A stretch of DNA of 64,000 bases from Pigmentiphaga kullae (GTDB lineage: Bacteria > Pseudomonadota > Gammaproteobacteria > Burkholderiales > Burkholderiaceae_B). Below the pieces are notes generated by a model that saw only the letters and a list, made by a program, of their open reading frames with translations, had not been told where the DNA came from and made no database searches. Location: NCBI RefSeq assembly GCF_004216695.1, contig NZ_SGXC01000001.1, positions 310,001 through 374,000 on the forward strand, given 5' to 3'. Each line of letters opens with the position of its first letter. Within the stretch, counting starts at the first letter, position 1. Position numbers and translations under genes: made by a program. Shown in pieces: positions 18,939 to 27,572 of the stretch.

Positions 18939-19604
18939 TCATTTGAACGCAGCGTTCCGCTCCGCCAGGGACTTGATCAGCCCATCCACGCCGTTCTGGC
19001 CGATCTGCTGCGAGAACTGGTTGCGGTAGTTCTCGATCAACCACACGCCCAGGACGTTGACGTCGTAGATCTTCCAGCCCTGGCCCGCCTTCTCCATCCG
19101 GTAGTCCACGGGAATGGGGTCGCCGGCCGGCTGCTTGATCGCGGTCTTCACCACCACGTCGGTGGCGTCGGCCGGATAGTGCGAGGGGCGCAACTCCACG
19201 GCGGTCTGCTGCTTCACGGACGAGACCGCGCCGCTATACGTACGCACCAGCGTGGTGCGAAACTCCTTGACCAGCGCCTTCTGCTGCTCGGGCGTCGCCT
19301 GGCGCCAGTAGCGGCCGGCTGCCAGCCGCGTCGTCTTCTCGAAATCGACGTAGGGCAGGATCTTCTGGTCCACCAGTTGCAACAGGCGCTGCGGGTTGCC
19401 GGACTGCACCGACGGATCGGCCTTGATGGCGGTCAGAACTTCGCCGGTGACCTGCTGGATCAGCGCTTCGGGCGAACCGGCGCCCTGCGCCCGGGCGGCC
19501 TGCATGCCGCCGATGGCCAGCGCCACGCCGGCGAACAGCGCCAGCAGCCAGGTCAGGATCCGGGGCGTGGTCGCCGCGGGCATTGTCATGTCTTGCGAAA
19601 CCAT
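18939..19604 (-). CDS. mlaC: Periplasmic phospholipid-binding protein MlaC
   Basis: 221-residue carrier of the Mla pathway that moves phospholipid between the outer-membrane MlaA complex and the inner-membrane MlaFED complex. Signal peptide (about residues 14-39, ending ARAQG), then the MlaC/Ttg2D fold: ILPYVDFEKTTRLAAGRYWRQATPEQQKALVKEFRTTLVRTYSG and WKIYDVNVLGVWLIENYRNQFSQQI. ATG at 19604 has AAGGA six bases upstream. The STAS protein MlaB that usually follows is not found. Confidence 0.95.
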   Translation of the reverse strand: MVSQDMTMPAATTPRILTWLLALFAGVALAIGGMQAARAQGAGSPEALIQQVTGEVLTAIKADPSVQSGNPQRLLQLVDQKILPYVDFEKTTRLAAGRYWRQATPEQQKALVKEFRTTLVRTYSGAVSSVKQQTAVELRPSHYPADATDVVVKTAIKQPAGDPIPVDYRMEKAGQGWKIYDVNVLGVWLIENYRNQFSQQIGQNGVDGLIKSLAERNAAFK

Positions 19605-19612
19605 GGAAATCC

Positions 19613-20404
19613 TTACTTTTTCTGCGTATCCGACGCCGGGGCGGGCGCCGCGGCATCGTCATCGTCGTCGTAGTTGGGCAGCGAGTAGTCCGGCAGCGCG
19701 CCTTCCGCGCCATTGGCGCCGCGGATCAGGCTGGCGCGCCGCTGCAGGTAGGCGTCGCGGGTGAAGGTATACGGATCCAGCGCGACCTGGTCGAGCAGGT
19801 TGCCCACCTCGAGCAGGTTGGCGCGCGCGTTCACGACCCGCAGGCCGTAGACGCTGTTGCGCACGGGCACGTTGTCGATGTTGCTGACGGCCACCGGATC
19901 GGCCAGGAAATCGACCGCCGTGCCGCCCGCGTCGCGGATGGTGCTGGGCCCCAGCAGCGGCAGCACCAGGTACGGACCGGAACCGACGCCCCAGACCCCC
20001 AGGGTCTGGCCGAAATCGGCCTTGTTGCGGGGCAGGCCGTTCTGCGTGGCCAGGTCGAAGCAGCCGAACACGCCCATCGTGGTGTTCAGCAGCACGCGGA
20101 AGGTGGTGTTGATGCCGTCCGGCGCGCGGTTCTGCAGGAAACTGTTGATGGCCGACATCACGTCGCCCGCGTTGGCGAACATGTTGCGCACGCAGCTGCG
20201 CACTGGCGAGGGCACCACGTTCACGTAGCCCTGCGCCACCGGCTTGAGCACGGCACGATCGACCGTATCGTTGAATTTGTACATGCCGCGGTTGAATCCC
20301 TCCAGGGGATCCCGCGGGTCGGCCGGCCGCCCTTCCGGTGCGGTGGCACAGCCCGCCAGCCCGGCGGCCAGTATCAATGCCAGGAATTTCTTATTCATTT
20401 TCAT
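19613..20404 (-). CDS. mlaA: Outer-membrane lipoprotein MlaA (VacJ)
   Basis: Outer-membrane component of the Mla lipid-asymmetry system. 263 residues; a type II signal peptide with lipobox LAGC (Cys about residue 19) is followed by the VacJ core DPLEGFNRGMYKFNDTVDRAVLKPVAQGY, DFGQTLGVWGVGSGPYLVLPLLGPSTIRD and a polar tail ending in an Asp run (five Asp) and Ala/Pro stretch. Between mlaD and mlaC, short spacing, same operon. Confidence 0.95.
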   Translation of the reverse strand: MKMNKKFLALILAAGLAGCATAPEGRPADPRDPLEGFNRGMYKFNDTVDRAVLKPVAQGYVNVVPSPVRSCVRNMFANAGDVMSAINSFLQNRAPDGINTTFRVLLNTTMGVFGCFDLATQNGLPRNKADFGQTLGVWGVGSGPYLVLPLLGPSTIRDAGGTAVDFLADPVAVSNIDNVPVRNSVYGLRVVNARANLLEVGNLLDQVALDPYTFTRDAYLQRRASLIRGANGAEGALPDYSLPNYDDDDDAAAPAPASDTQKK

Positions 20405-20414
20405 ACACTCGTCG

Positions 20415-20930
20415 TCATTTCGCGGCGGGTTCCGAGCCCGTGGAACCGCCTTCCGCCGGCTTGCCGTTACCGCCTTCGGCGGCCTTGCTGTAGAGGAACT
20501 GGCTGATCAGATTCTCCAGCACGACCGCGCTTTGGGTATAGCGAATCTTGTCGCCAGGGCCGAAATTCTTGTCCTCGCCGCCCGGCTCGATGCCGATGTA
20601 CTGCTCGCCCAACAACCCCGAGGTCAGGATCTTGGCGGACGAATCGGTGGGAAACAGATAGCGCGCGTCCAGGTCCAGCGTGACCACGCCCTGGAACATC
20701 TTGTCGTCGAACGCGATGCTGGACACCCGCCCAACGACCACGCCGGCGCTCTTGACCGCCGCGCGGGGCTTGAGCCCGCCGATATTGTCGAAATTGGCCG
20801 TTACCGCATAGGTCTTGCCCACCGACAGCACGCTCAGCAGGTTGCCTGCCTTCAGGGCCAGGAAGACCAGGGCGAGCGCGCCCACCAGCACGAATATTCC
20901 CACCCAGAGATCGACTTTTTCTCGCGACAT
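20415..20930 (-). CDS. mlaD: Mla transport membrane protein MlaD (MCE domain)
   Basis: 171 residues: an N-terminal membrane helix (VGIFVLVGALALVFLALK) followed by one MCE domain (YAVTANFDNIGGLKPRAAVKSAGVVVGRV ... LLGEQYIGIEPGG), which forms the hexameric ring of the MlaFEDB complex. A Gly/Ala/Glu-rich tail ends the protein. Start at 20930 with GGAATACGAG upstream. Confidence 0.95.
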   Translation of the reverse strand: MSREKVDLWVGIFVLVGALALVFLALKAGNLLSVLSVGKTYAVTANFDNIGGLKPRAAVKSAGVVVGRVSSIAFDDKMFQGVVTLDLDARYLFPTDSSAKILTSGLLGEQYIGIEPGGEDKNFGPGDKIRYTQSAVVLENLISQFLYSKAAEGGNGKPAEGGSTGSEPAAK

Positions 20931-21015
20931 CTCGTATTCCTCCGGTATCCCGCCCGAATAGCGGGTCCCTTAGCCAATTGCTTGCAGCGGCCGCCCGGCG
21001 GGCGCCGCGCCATGT

Positions 21016-21801
21016 TTAGTTGCCGAACATCCAGGCGGTCAGCAGGAAGTCCAGGCCCAGCACCGCCAGCGACCCGGCCACGACGGTACGCGTGGTCGCG
21101 CGCGACACGCCCTCGGGCGTGGCCTTGGCGTAATAACCCTGGTAGAGCGCGATCAGCGTGACCGCCACGCCGAAGACGACGCTCTTGAGCACGCCGTTGC
21201 CCACGTCCTTCCAGACGTCGACGCCGTTCTGCATCTGCGACCAGAAAGCGCCGTCGTCCACGCCGATGAGCAGCACGCCCACGCCCCAGCCGCCCAGGAT
21301 ACCGACCGCCGAGAACACCGCGGCCAGCAGCGGCATGGCGATGACGCCACCCCAGAAGCGCGGCGCCAGCACCCGGCGCACGGGATCCACGGCCATGACT
21401 TCCATGGCCGACAATTGCTCGCCCGCCTTCATCAGGCCGATCTCGGCGGTCAGCGAGGTCCCGGCCCGGCCGGCGAACAGCAGCGCGGTCACGACCGGCC
21501 CCAGTTCACGCACCAGGCTGAGCGCGACCAGAAGGCCCAGCGCCTGCTCGGAACCGTAGCGGTTCAGGGTGTAGTAGCCCTGCAACCCCAGCACGAAGCC
21601 GACGAACAGGCCCGATACGGCGATGATCACCAGCGAATAGTTGCCGATGAAGTGGATTTGCTGCACCACCAACCTCGGACGGCGCAGCGCGGTGCCGCTC
21701 TTGAACAGCAACTCGATGAAAAACCGGGCAAAGGTGCCCAGGCCGACCAGCGATGCGCGCGTGCCGGCGCCCACCGAGATCAGGAAACGGGTCAGGGCCA
21801 T
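21016..21801 (-). CDS. mlaE: Mla ABC permease MlaE
   Basis: Inner-membrane permease, 261 residues, with five to six helices. Conserved signatures: [60 protein letters not shown] and [27 protein letters not shown]. Overlaps the mlaF stop by one base. An 85-bp gap separates it from mlaD. Confidence 0.95.
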   Translation of the reverse strand: MALTRFLISVGAGTRASLVGLGTFARFFIELLFKSGTALRRPRLVVQQIHFIGNYSLVIIAVSGLFVGFVLGLQGYYTLNRYGSEQALGLLVALSLVRELGPVVTALLFAGRAGTSLTAEIGLMKAGEQLSAMEVMAVDPVRRVLAPRFWGGVIAMPLLAAVFSAVGILGGWGVGVLLIGVDDGAFWSQMQNGVDVWKDVGNGVLKSVVFGVAVTLIALYQGYYAKATPEGVSRATTRTVVAGSLAVLGLDFLLTAWMFGN

Positions 21802-22643
21802 CAGCGCATCCTCCGCTGGCGCTCGAGCCAGGCCTGGTAGGCAGGCGTCTCGGGATACTGGAAAGCCACCGGACCATCGGGTTCGCCGTGGAGGAACTGG
21901 TGCACGAACGGGTCCTGCGAGGCGGACAGCTCGGCCGGCGTGCCGCCGGCGACGACGGTGCCGCGCCCCAGCAGATAGACCTGGTCGGTGATGTGGAAGG
22001 ATTCCTGCACGTCGTGCGTGATCAGCACCGAGGCGCAGCCCAGCCGGTCGGTCATGGTCCGGATCAACTGGGCGGTCACGCCCATGGAGATCGGATCCAG
22101 GCCGGCGAACGGCTCGTCGTACAGGATCAGCTCGGGTTCCAGCACCACGGCCCGCGCCAGCGCGACCCGGCGCGCCATGCCGCCCGAGATTTCCGAGGTG
22201 CGCAGGAAGGCGGCCGCCTTCAGGCCCACGGCATCCAGCTTGGACAGCACCCGCTCCAGGATCTCCTGTTCGGTCATGGACGTATGCTCGCGCAGCGGGA
22301 ACGCCACGTTTTCATAGACGTCCAGGTCCGTGAACAGCGCGCCCTGCTGGAACAGCACGCCCATGCGCTTGCGCAGGTCGAACAGGCGGTCGCCCGAGGC
22401 CTGGCCGATGTCCTCACCCAGGACCAGCGCCCTGCCCGCCTGGGGCGGCAACTGGCCCGTGGCCGCGCGCAGCAGCGTGGTCTTGCCCGACCCCGAGCCG
22501 CCCATGATGGCCACCACCTGCCCGCGACGGACCTGCATGTCGACGTCCCGCAGGATGACACGGTCGCCATAGCCCACCGACAGGCCGTCGAAGGCTAGCG
22601 CCACATCGGTGGGGGAATGCGTGGATCGTGCCGAATCAGGCAT
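21801..22643 (-). CDS. mlaF: Mla ABC ATP-binding protein MlaF
   Basis: 280-residue ATPase driving lipid transport by MlaFED. Walker A (GGSGSGKTT), signature [14 protein letters not shown], Walker B ([13 protein letters not shown], with the YDEP typical of MlaF) and H-loop ITHDVQES. First gene of the array on the minus strand. The ATG at 22643 has no obvious Shine-Dalgarno sequence, so a downstream start cannot be excluded. Confidence 0.94.
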   Translation of the reverse strand: MPDSARSTHSPTDVALAFDGLSVGYGDRVILRDVDMQVRRGQVVAIMGGSGSGKTTLLRAATGQLPPQAGRALVLGEDIGQASGDRLFDLRKRMGVLFQQGALFTDLDVYENVAFPLREHTSMTEQEILERVLSKLDAVGLKAAAFLRTSEISGGMARRVALARAVVLEPELILYDEPFAGLDPISMGVTAQLIRTMTDRLGCASVLITHDVQESFHITDQVYLLGRGTVVAGGTPAELSASQDPFVHQFLHGEPDGPVAFQYPETPAYQAWLERQRRMR

Positions 22644-23037
22644 GTAGAGGCAGGAAGAGTTGAAAAGATAGGCGTTGCTTGCAAAAAACCGGCGGGTACG
22701 AGGGGAATCCAGCGAGGGATTCTAACAGCAGCACGCCTGGGCACCGTGCTAACCCTTAGGCGGCAGCGGGTTTTGTCCCTAGGCGCATACACCGCGTTTC
22801 GCCGGCGGCGGATGCGCATCCTGTCCATGGCGCGCCGGACGCCGGCCTGCATGGCCCATGGAAGAGTGCAGATTATGAACCACGGCGCCCCGCGGCGGTT
22901 TACGTTTTTACAACAACCGCACGGCGCGCCAGCGCATCCACATGAAAACGCCCCGAGGTCCGGCCGGACGACTCGGGGCATGGTGCCACCAGGCTTTTAA
23001 GCAATGATTAATATGAGTATGAGCGCCGCCAACCCTG
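22644..23037. other. 394-bp intergenic region upstream of mlaF
   Basis: No convincing gene. It contains a minus-strand TAGAAT box (22719-22724) that could be a -10 element for mlaF, though I see no matching -35, and the hairpin at 22950-22979 that ends the accessory cluster transcript. Confidence 0.4.
22944..22980 (-). terminator. Intrinsic terminator-like hairpin after the catabolic cluster
   Basis: GCCCCGAG (22950-22957) pairs with CTCGGGGC (22972-22979); inside it is a perfect palindrome (22958-22969). On the minus strand it is followed by GTTTTC. It lies about 60 bp after the last gene of the cluster. Confidence 0.6.
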
Positions 23038-23751
23038 CTAGCGGATGGCGAACCGGGTCCGGCCGAAACGCCGGAACACGGCGTAGCGGCCTTTGCCGAA
23101 CCAATCGCGCCCGGCCATCCGCTCGCGCCAGGGGGTCTGCCTGGCCTTGTCGCGGGCGGGCGATGACAGCGCCTGCTCCGAAGCCAGGTAATGCAAGGCC
23201 AGCCGGTTGAAGGGCCGGGGTTCCCCCACCGTCAGGTGAAAGCGGCGAACCATCAGCCAATCGCTGCATTCCAGCAACAGCGGCACATGATCCTGCTCAT
23301 ACCAGGCATCGAAGTCGGCCAGTTCCGCCGGCGGCACGTCGAACATCGCCGCGAACAGCAGCGGCGCATCGAGCGCATCGGCCCGGGCGCCGCCCGCCAT
23401 GGCCAACGTCTCGCCCAGATACCGCGTGAAACCGTGCACCTCGCCCAGCATGCGGCGGGTCAGCTCGCTGGGCTGGTTCTTGATGCGATCGTATTCGGGC
23501 GTCGCCAGCGCCGCCATCGACGCCATCTCGTAGACGACCAGGTAGTCGTCGCTCCCGGTGGCTCGGTAACGGCGGGCGCCGATGAAACCGGGGGCGGCCA
23601 TACGGACCGGAATATGCTCGGTGTCGTACCAGGTGTTGAATTCGTCCTCCCAGGCGGCCTCGGGGCGCATTTCGGAGAACAGGATCGCCCCGCCCGCGCC
23701 TTGCCCGCCAATGTGCAAGGCACCCTGTTGCGTATGACTACTGTCGTTCAT
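23038..23751 (-). CDS. Tandem dimeric alpha/beta-barrel (ferredoxin-like fold) protein, unknown function
   Basis: 237 residues made of two similar halves. Each carries the same pattern: FNTWYDTEHIPVRMAAPGFIGARRY in the first half and FDAWYEQDHVPLLLECSDWLMVRRF in the second, typical of dimeric alpha/beta barrel (EthD/DUF-type) proteins, here fused as a duplication. Some such proteins are enzymes or accessory factors in aromatic or hydrocarbon catabolism, but no activity can be assigned. ATG at 23751 has AGGAG at ideal spacing, ten bases after the binding-protein stop. Last gene of the LysR-linked cluster. Confidence 0.82.
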   Translation of the reverse strand: MNDSSHTQQGALHIGGQGAGGAILFSEMRPEAAWEDEFNTWYDTEHIPVRMAAPGFIGARRYRATGSDDYLVVYEMASMAALATPEYDRIKNQPSELTRRMLGEVHGFTRYLGETLAMAGGARADALDAPLLFAAMFDVPPAELADFDAWYEQDHVPLLLECSDWLMVRRFHLTVGEPRPFNRLALHYLASEQALSSPARDKARQTPWRERMAGRDWFGKGRYAVFRRFGRTRFAIR

Positions 23752-23761
23752 CGCCGCTCCT

Positions 23762-24724
23762 TCATTCCAGTGCAAGGTTCTGGGTCTTGATGATCTGGGC
23801 ATACTTGCGGCTTTCCGCCGCGAGCAAGGCCGTGAAATCGCGCACGGCCATGGGCTTGGGCTCCAGGCCCCATTCCTTCATCTGCTCGGCAACCCCGGGT
23901 GCCCCGAGAATGGAAGCCAGTTCGCGGTTGAGCCTGTCGATCACCGGGCCGGGTGTGCCGACGGGCGCCACCAGTCCGAACCAGCCCGTGACGTGATAGC
24001 CGGGGACCGCCGCGGCAACCGTCCCCACGCCAGGCAGCAGCGACGCAGGAGCGTCGCTCGACACTCCCACCGCACGCAGCTTGCCGCTGGCGATGTGCGG
24101 CAGCACCGACGCCATGGGGTTGAACATGAATTGCACGTTGCCCGCCAGCAGGTCCGTCATGGCTTGCGAACTGCCCTTGTAGGGAACATTGGCCACGTCG
24201 ATGTCCGCCATCGAGGCGAACAGCACGCCCGCCAGCCCCTGGGTGGACGTGACGCCGCCCGAGGCGAAGTTCAACTGGCCGGGACGAGCCTTGGCGATGG
24301 CGATCAATTCCTGCACGGTTCGGGCCGGCACGCTGGGATGCACGACCAGCGCCAATGGCGCCGTGGCGACCATGCCGACCGCGGTGAGATCGGCCAGCGG
24401 CTTGTACGGATGGTTCTTGATCAGCAGCGGCGTCATCACGAAGGTCGGCGTGACCAGGCCCAGCGTGTAGCCGTCGGCCGTCGACTTGGCCACCGCGTTC
24501 ATGCCTATGGTATTGCTGCCGCCGCCGCGATTCTCGACGATCACGCTCTGCTTCAGGCGGTTGCCCAGTTGCAGGGCGACCAGGCGCGTGATCATGTCGG
24601 CGCCGCCCCCTGCTTCGTAGGGCACGATGATGCGAACGGGACGCTCGGGGTAGTCCGCCCACGCGAGCGAGCACGCCAGCAGGCAGCCGGCGGGAAAAAC
24701 AACCGCGGATCTCATGGAAATCAT
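23762..24724 (-). CDS. Bug-family (tripartite tricarboxylate transporter) periplasmic binding protein
   Basis: 320 residues with a signal peptide (to about ADYPERP) and the Bug/TctC fold: PVRIIVPYEAGGGADMITRLVALQLG, VENRGGGSNTIGMNAVAKS, VPYKGSSQAMTDLLAGNVQFMF. Bug proteins bind small organic acids or amides and are highly expanded in Bordetella-like bacteria. No TctA/TctB membrane partner is next to it, a common orphan arrangement. It may deliver the substrate of this cluster or sense it. Confidence 0.92.
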   Translation of the reverse strand: MISMRSAVVFPAGCLLACSLAWADYPERPVRIIVPYEAGGGADMITRLVALQLGNRLKQSVIVENRGGGSNTIGMNAVAKSTADGYTLGLVTPTFVMTPLLIKNHPYKPLADLTAVGMVATAPLALVVHPSVPARTVQELIAIAKARPGQLNFASGGVTSTQGLAGVLFASMADIDVANVPYKGSSQAMTDLLAGNVQFMFNPMASVLPHIASGKLRAVGVSSDAPASLLPGVGTVAAAVPGYHVTGWFGLVAPVGTPGPVIDRLNRELASILGAPGVAEQMKEWGLEPKPMAVRDFTALLAAESRKYAQIIKTQNLALE

Positions 24725-24818
24725 GGTGTCTTGTCTCCTTTCTGGCGGGACGAACGCAAGACGCCGACCCCACCGGGGCCGGGTCCAGGGGCTGTCCTCT
24801 GTCTTGTTGCCGGCGCCC

Positions 24819-25253
24819 CTACGGCCGGTAGCCGGTCTGCTCGCGAAAATGGTTCAGCGCGGCCTCGGCACAGGCCTGGTCCTCGATGGCGGTGCCCGAA
24901 CTGATGCCGATGCCGCCCACCACCTGCCCATCCACCGTGACCGGCAGGCCGCCGCCAATGACGCAGAAATGGCCGCCATTGGTGACGTGAATGCCGAAGG
25001 TGGGTTCGCCCGGCACGCAGAGCTGGTTGTAGACGTGGGTGCCCTTGCGCGCTGCAGCGCCGGTGAACGCCTTGTCGATCGCGATCGAGATGCTGCTGAT
25101 CTTGCCGCCGTCCATGCGGTCGAAGCGGATCAACTGACCGCTGTCGTCGGTCACGGCGATGCACATCGGAATACCCATGCGGCGCGCCTCGTCCGCCGCG
25201 CCGCGCATCAGGATCTCGGCCTCTTCGATGGAAAGCCGCTTGCTGGTCAACAT
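24819..25253 (-). CDS. GlcG/HbpS-like (DUF336) protein
   Basis: 144 residues with the heme-degrading/HbpS-GlcG fold: LTSKRLSIEEAEILMRGAADEARRMGIPMCIAVTDDSGQLIRFDRMDGG and FGIHVTNGGHFCVIGGGLPV. Members appear in catabolic operons, but their role is often unknown. The start at 25253 lies five bases after the DapA-like stop. A 94-bp gap follows before the binding protein. Confidence 0.88.
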   Translation of the reverse strand: MLTSKRLSIEEAEILMRGAADEARRMGIPMCIAVTDDSGQLIRFDRMDGGKISSISIAIDKAFTGAAARKGTHVYNQLCVPGEPTFGIHVTNGGHFCVIGGGLPVTVDGQVVGGIGISSGTAIEDQACAEAALNHFREQTGYRP

Positions 25254-25258
25254 GGCGC

Positions 25259-26173
25259 CTACCTCCCCTTTGCCAGATCCGTGGTGCGCAGGTAGCGCTC
25301 CAGGTCGGCCAACGCCTCGCCCCCGATGGCGCGATACGGCGGATAGGGGTCGCCGGCATCGATACCCAGGACCCGCATTGCCGCCTTCATCACCGGCGCC
25401 AGGCCATACCCCATCCATTGGGCCGGAAACAGCGAGAACTGCGCCTGCAGCCTGGCGGCCTCCTCCATGTCGCCGGCCGCGAACGCCTCGACCACCAGGC
25501 GAGCCAGCCGAGCGGCCGGCGGCGGCAGCGTGACGCCCGAGCCGCCCAATTGCAGCGTGATCAGCAGCATCTGCATGGTGGTGTAGTACTCGGCATGGCC
25601 GGCCACGTCGATCTGCTGGATCAATTGCGCGACACGCAGCAGATTGCGCGAGCTTTCCTTGACGTACTTCACGCCATCGAGCTTGGCCAGCTCCAGCGTG
25701 GTGGCCGGCGAGGGATCCGCGCCCGGTCCCGGATTCAGGTACAGCACGATGGGCAGGCGCGTTTCGCGCGCGACCGCTTCGAAGTAGGCGATCAGCTCGG
25801 CCTGGGTGGGCTCTCCGCCGAACGGCCGCAGCGGCGCCAGCAACTGCACCGCCTGCGCGCCAAGCTCCTCGGCGAAATGGGCCAACTCGACCGCCACGCG
25901 ATACGACGGATGCGAGACCCCCACGGCCACGGGACAGCGGCCATCGACGAAGTCGACGGTCATCCGGATCAGGTCGCGCCGCTCCTCCATCGTGAGATAG
26001 TGATACTCCTGCGCCTCGACGCCGGCGGCGACCACCATGGCCGCGCCGCAATCCTCAACCACGTAATCCACGCCACGCCCGAGCGCTTCTCGGTCGACCC
26101 TCAGGTCGGCACCGAAGGGAGTGAGCGGCGGGATGATCAGTCCGGGTCGTTTCAATTCAGTCTCCTCAGACAT
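25259..26173 (-). CDS. DapA-family (dihydrodipicolinate synthase-like) lyase/aldolase
   Basis: 304-residue TIM barrel. The Schiff-base lysine is in GVKYVKESS. The usual Tyr-containing loop is YLNPGPGAD instead of YNVPGR, and the substrate loop (normally GTTGE) is VAAGVEAQEYHYL, so it is probably not a lysine-synthesis enzyme but an aldolase or hydro-lyase on a different keto acid. The start at 26173 lies nine bases after the monooxygenase stop, in one operon. Confidence 0.88.
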   Translation of the reverse strand: MSEETELKRPGLIIPPLTPFGADLRVDREALGRGVDYVVEDCGAAMVVAAGVEAQEYHYLTMEERRDLIRMTVDFVDGRCPVAVGVSHPSYRVAVELAHFAEELGAQAVQLLAPLRPFGGEPTQAELIAYFEAVARETRLPIVLYLNPGPGADPSPATTLELAKLDGVKYVKESSRNLLRVAQLIQQIDVAGHAEYYTTMQMLLITLQLGGSGVTLPPPAARLARLVVEAFAAGDMEEAARLQAQFSLFPAQWMGYGLAPVMKAAMRVLGIDAGDPYPPYRAIGGEALADLERYLRTTDLAKGR

Positions 26174-26182
26174 GGTTCGGCG

Positions 26183-27445
26183 TCACAGGACATAGGAAGG
26201 CCGCGTGCGCAGGTATTCGATGTCGAATCCGGCGGCGCGCTTGTACTGCTCGGAGATTTCCCTGAGCTCGGCCTGCGATATCACGTCGTCGATCTTGTTG
26301 AAGGGCTTGCCCTGCGTACGCTCGTACACCACCCGCAGGATGGTGTCGGGCGGCGCGGCACGGTTCATCCTGACCACCTTGGCCGTGGCCGCTACCCGCA
26401 CCTCGTCGTATTCGCGCAGCGCCTCGGTCGTCACGCCCTTGCGCTTGAAGCAACCCGCCATGTAGCGGGCATCCAGGATGGCCTGGCCCGCGCCGTTGGA
26501 ACCGCGCGGATACATGGGATGCGCGGCGTCCCCCAGCAGCGTGACGCGGCCGAAGGTCCAGGTCGGGACCGGATCGCGATCCACCATCGGGAACATCAGG
26601 ATGGGCTCGGCTTTCAGCAGCAGCGCCGGCACGTCCAGCCAATCGAATGTCCAGCCCATATAGGCGTCGACGAAGTCTTCGTGCCTGGCGAAGCGATTCC
26701 AGTCGTAGCGCTCGGGTTTGGGACGCTCGAGCGACGCGACGAAGTTCAGCAATTGGTTGCCGTCGGCGTCGACCTGTTCGCGTATCGGATAGACCATCAG
26801 CTTGCCGACGCTCATCCAGCCCGCGCGTATGGTGTCAGCGCCGCTCAGGAATGGCTTGAACGGCGTCACGCCCCGCCAGATGGTGATGCCCGAGTACACC
26901 GGTTCTCCCTCGTCGGGCAGGAACTGCCGGCGGACGGCCGACTTGATGCCGTCGCAGCCGACCACGACCCCGGCCCGTGCGGACGGAAGATCCTGGCCCT
27001 GCGGACCGGTGAAATAGGCGGTCGCGCCGTCGCCGTCCTGCTCGACGCCGACGCAGCGATGGCCCGTGACGACGGCATCCTGGCCCAGCCGGTCGCGCAC
27101 GGCCTTCAACAACACCTGCTGGACGTCGCCTCGGTGGATGGAGAACTGCGGCCAGTCGTAGCCGGCGCCCTCGCCCGCCAATTCCCGATAGATGAACTGG
27201 CCGTGGTGGTTGTAGTAGGAGGCATCCTTGGTGCGGATACCCACGCGGTCCAGCTCCGGCACCAGGTCCAGTTCGTCCAGTTCGCGCACGGCGTGCGGCA
27301 GCAGGTTGATGCCCGCGCCGATGGCCTGGATGTCGGACACCGCTTCGTACACCCGGCACGCCACGCCGATCTGGTGCAGGCTCAGCGCCAGCACCAACCC
27401 GCCGGTACCGGCCCCGATGATGATCACTTCGGCTTCTTTGTTCAT
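26183..27445 (-). CDS. FAD-dependent aromatic monooxygenase (PhzS/salicylate hydroxylase-like)
   Basis: 420-residue class A flavoprotein hydroxylase. N-terminal GAGTGGLVLALSLHQIG binds the ADP of FAD; LLGDAAHPMYPRGSNGAGQAILDA is the second FAD motif with the catalytic-region GD. The HRGDVQQVLLKAV segment and the middle region resemble PhzS-type and salicylate-hydroxylase-type enzymes that hydroxylate aromatic rings with NAD(P)H and oxygen. Starting at 27445 with GAGG just upstream, it is the first gene of the cluster, divergent from the LysR gene. Substrate unknown. Confidence 0.9.
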   Translation of the reverse strand: MNKEAEVIIIGAGTGGLVLALSLHQIGVACRVYEAVSDIQAIGAGINLLPHAVRELDELDLVPELDRVGIRTKDASYYNHHGQFIYRELAGEGAGYDWPQFSIHRGDVQQVLLKAVRDRLGQDAVVTGHRCVGVEQDGDGATAYFTGPQGQDLPSARAGVVVGCDGIKSAVRRQFLPDEGEPVYSGITIWRGVTPFKPFLSGADTIRAGWMSVGKLMVYPIREQVDADGNQLLNFVASLERPKPERYDWNRFARHEDFVDAYMGWTFDWLDVPALLLKAEPILMFPMVDRDPVPTWTFGRVTLLGDAAHPMYPRGSNGAGQAILDARYMAGCFKRKGVTTEALREYDEVRVAATAKVVRMNRAAPPDTILRVVYERTQGKPFNKIDDVISQAELREISEQYKRAAGFDIEYLRTRPSYVL

Positions 27446-27572
27446 GGCTCCTCGAATCAGTCTGTCTGTATCGCGCTGCCAGACTAATTGATATCCAAAA
27501 ACCAGAAAAATACATATTTCGTCGCTTATTGATATATATAAAATATGATTTTCGTGGAGCCGGAGAGACAAG
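27446..27572. promoter_or_regulatory. AT-rich divergent promoter region with repeated ATTGATAT sites
   Basis: Two ATTGATAT copies lie 41 bp apart (27487-27494 and 27528-27535), about four helical turns, in a strikingly AT-rich stretch. The second is followed by a TATATATAAAATAT run near the LysR gene. These are plausible LysR-regulator binding sites controlling the monooxygenase operon and the regulator itself. Confidence 0.5.

Noticed and set aside
18739..19044. Small frame in the mlaC-ABC gap as mlaB
   Set aside because: It shows no STAS-like pattern and mostly overlaps mlaC and the repeat on the same strand in another frame.
22595..22981. 128-residue frame upstream of mlaF
   Set aside because: Cys/Arg-rich with no domain, crosses the terminator hairpin and overlaps mlaF.
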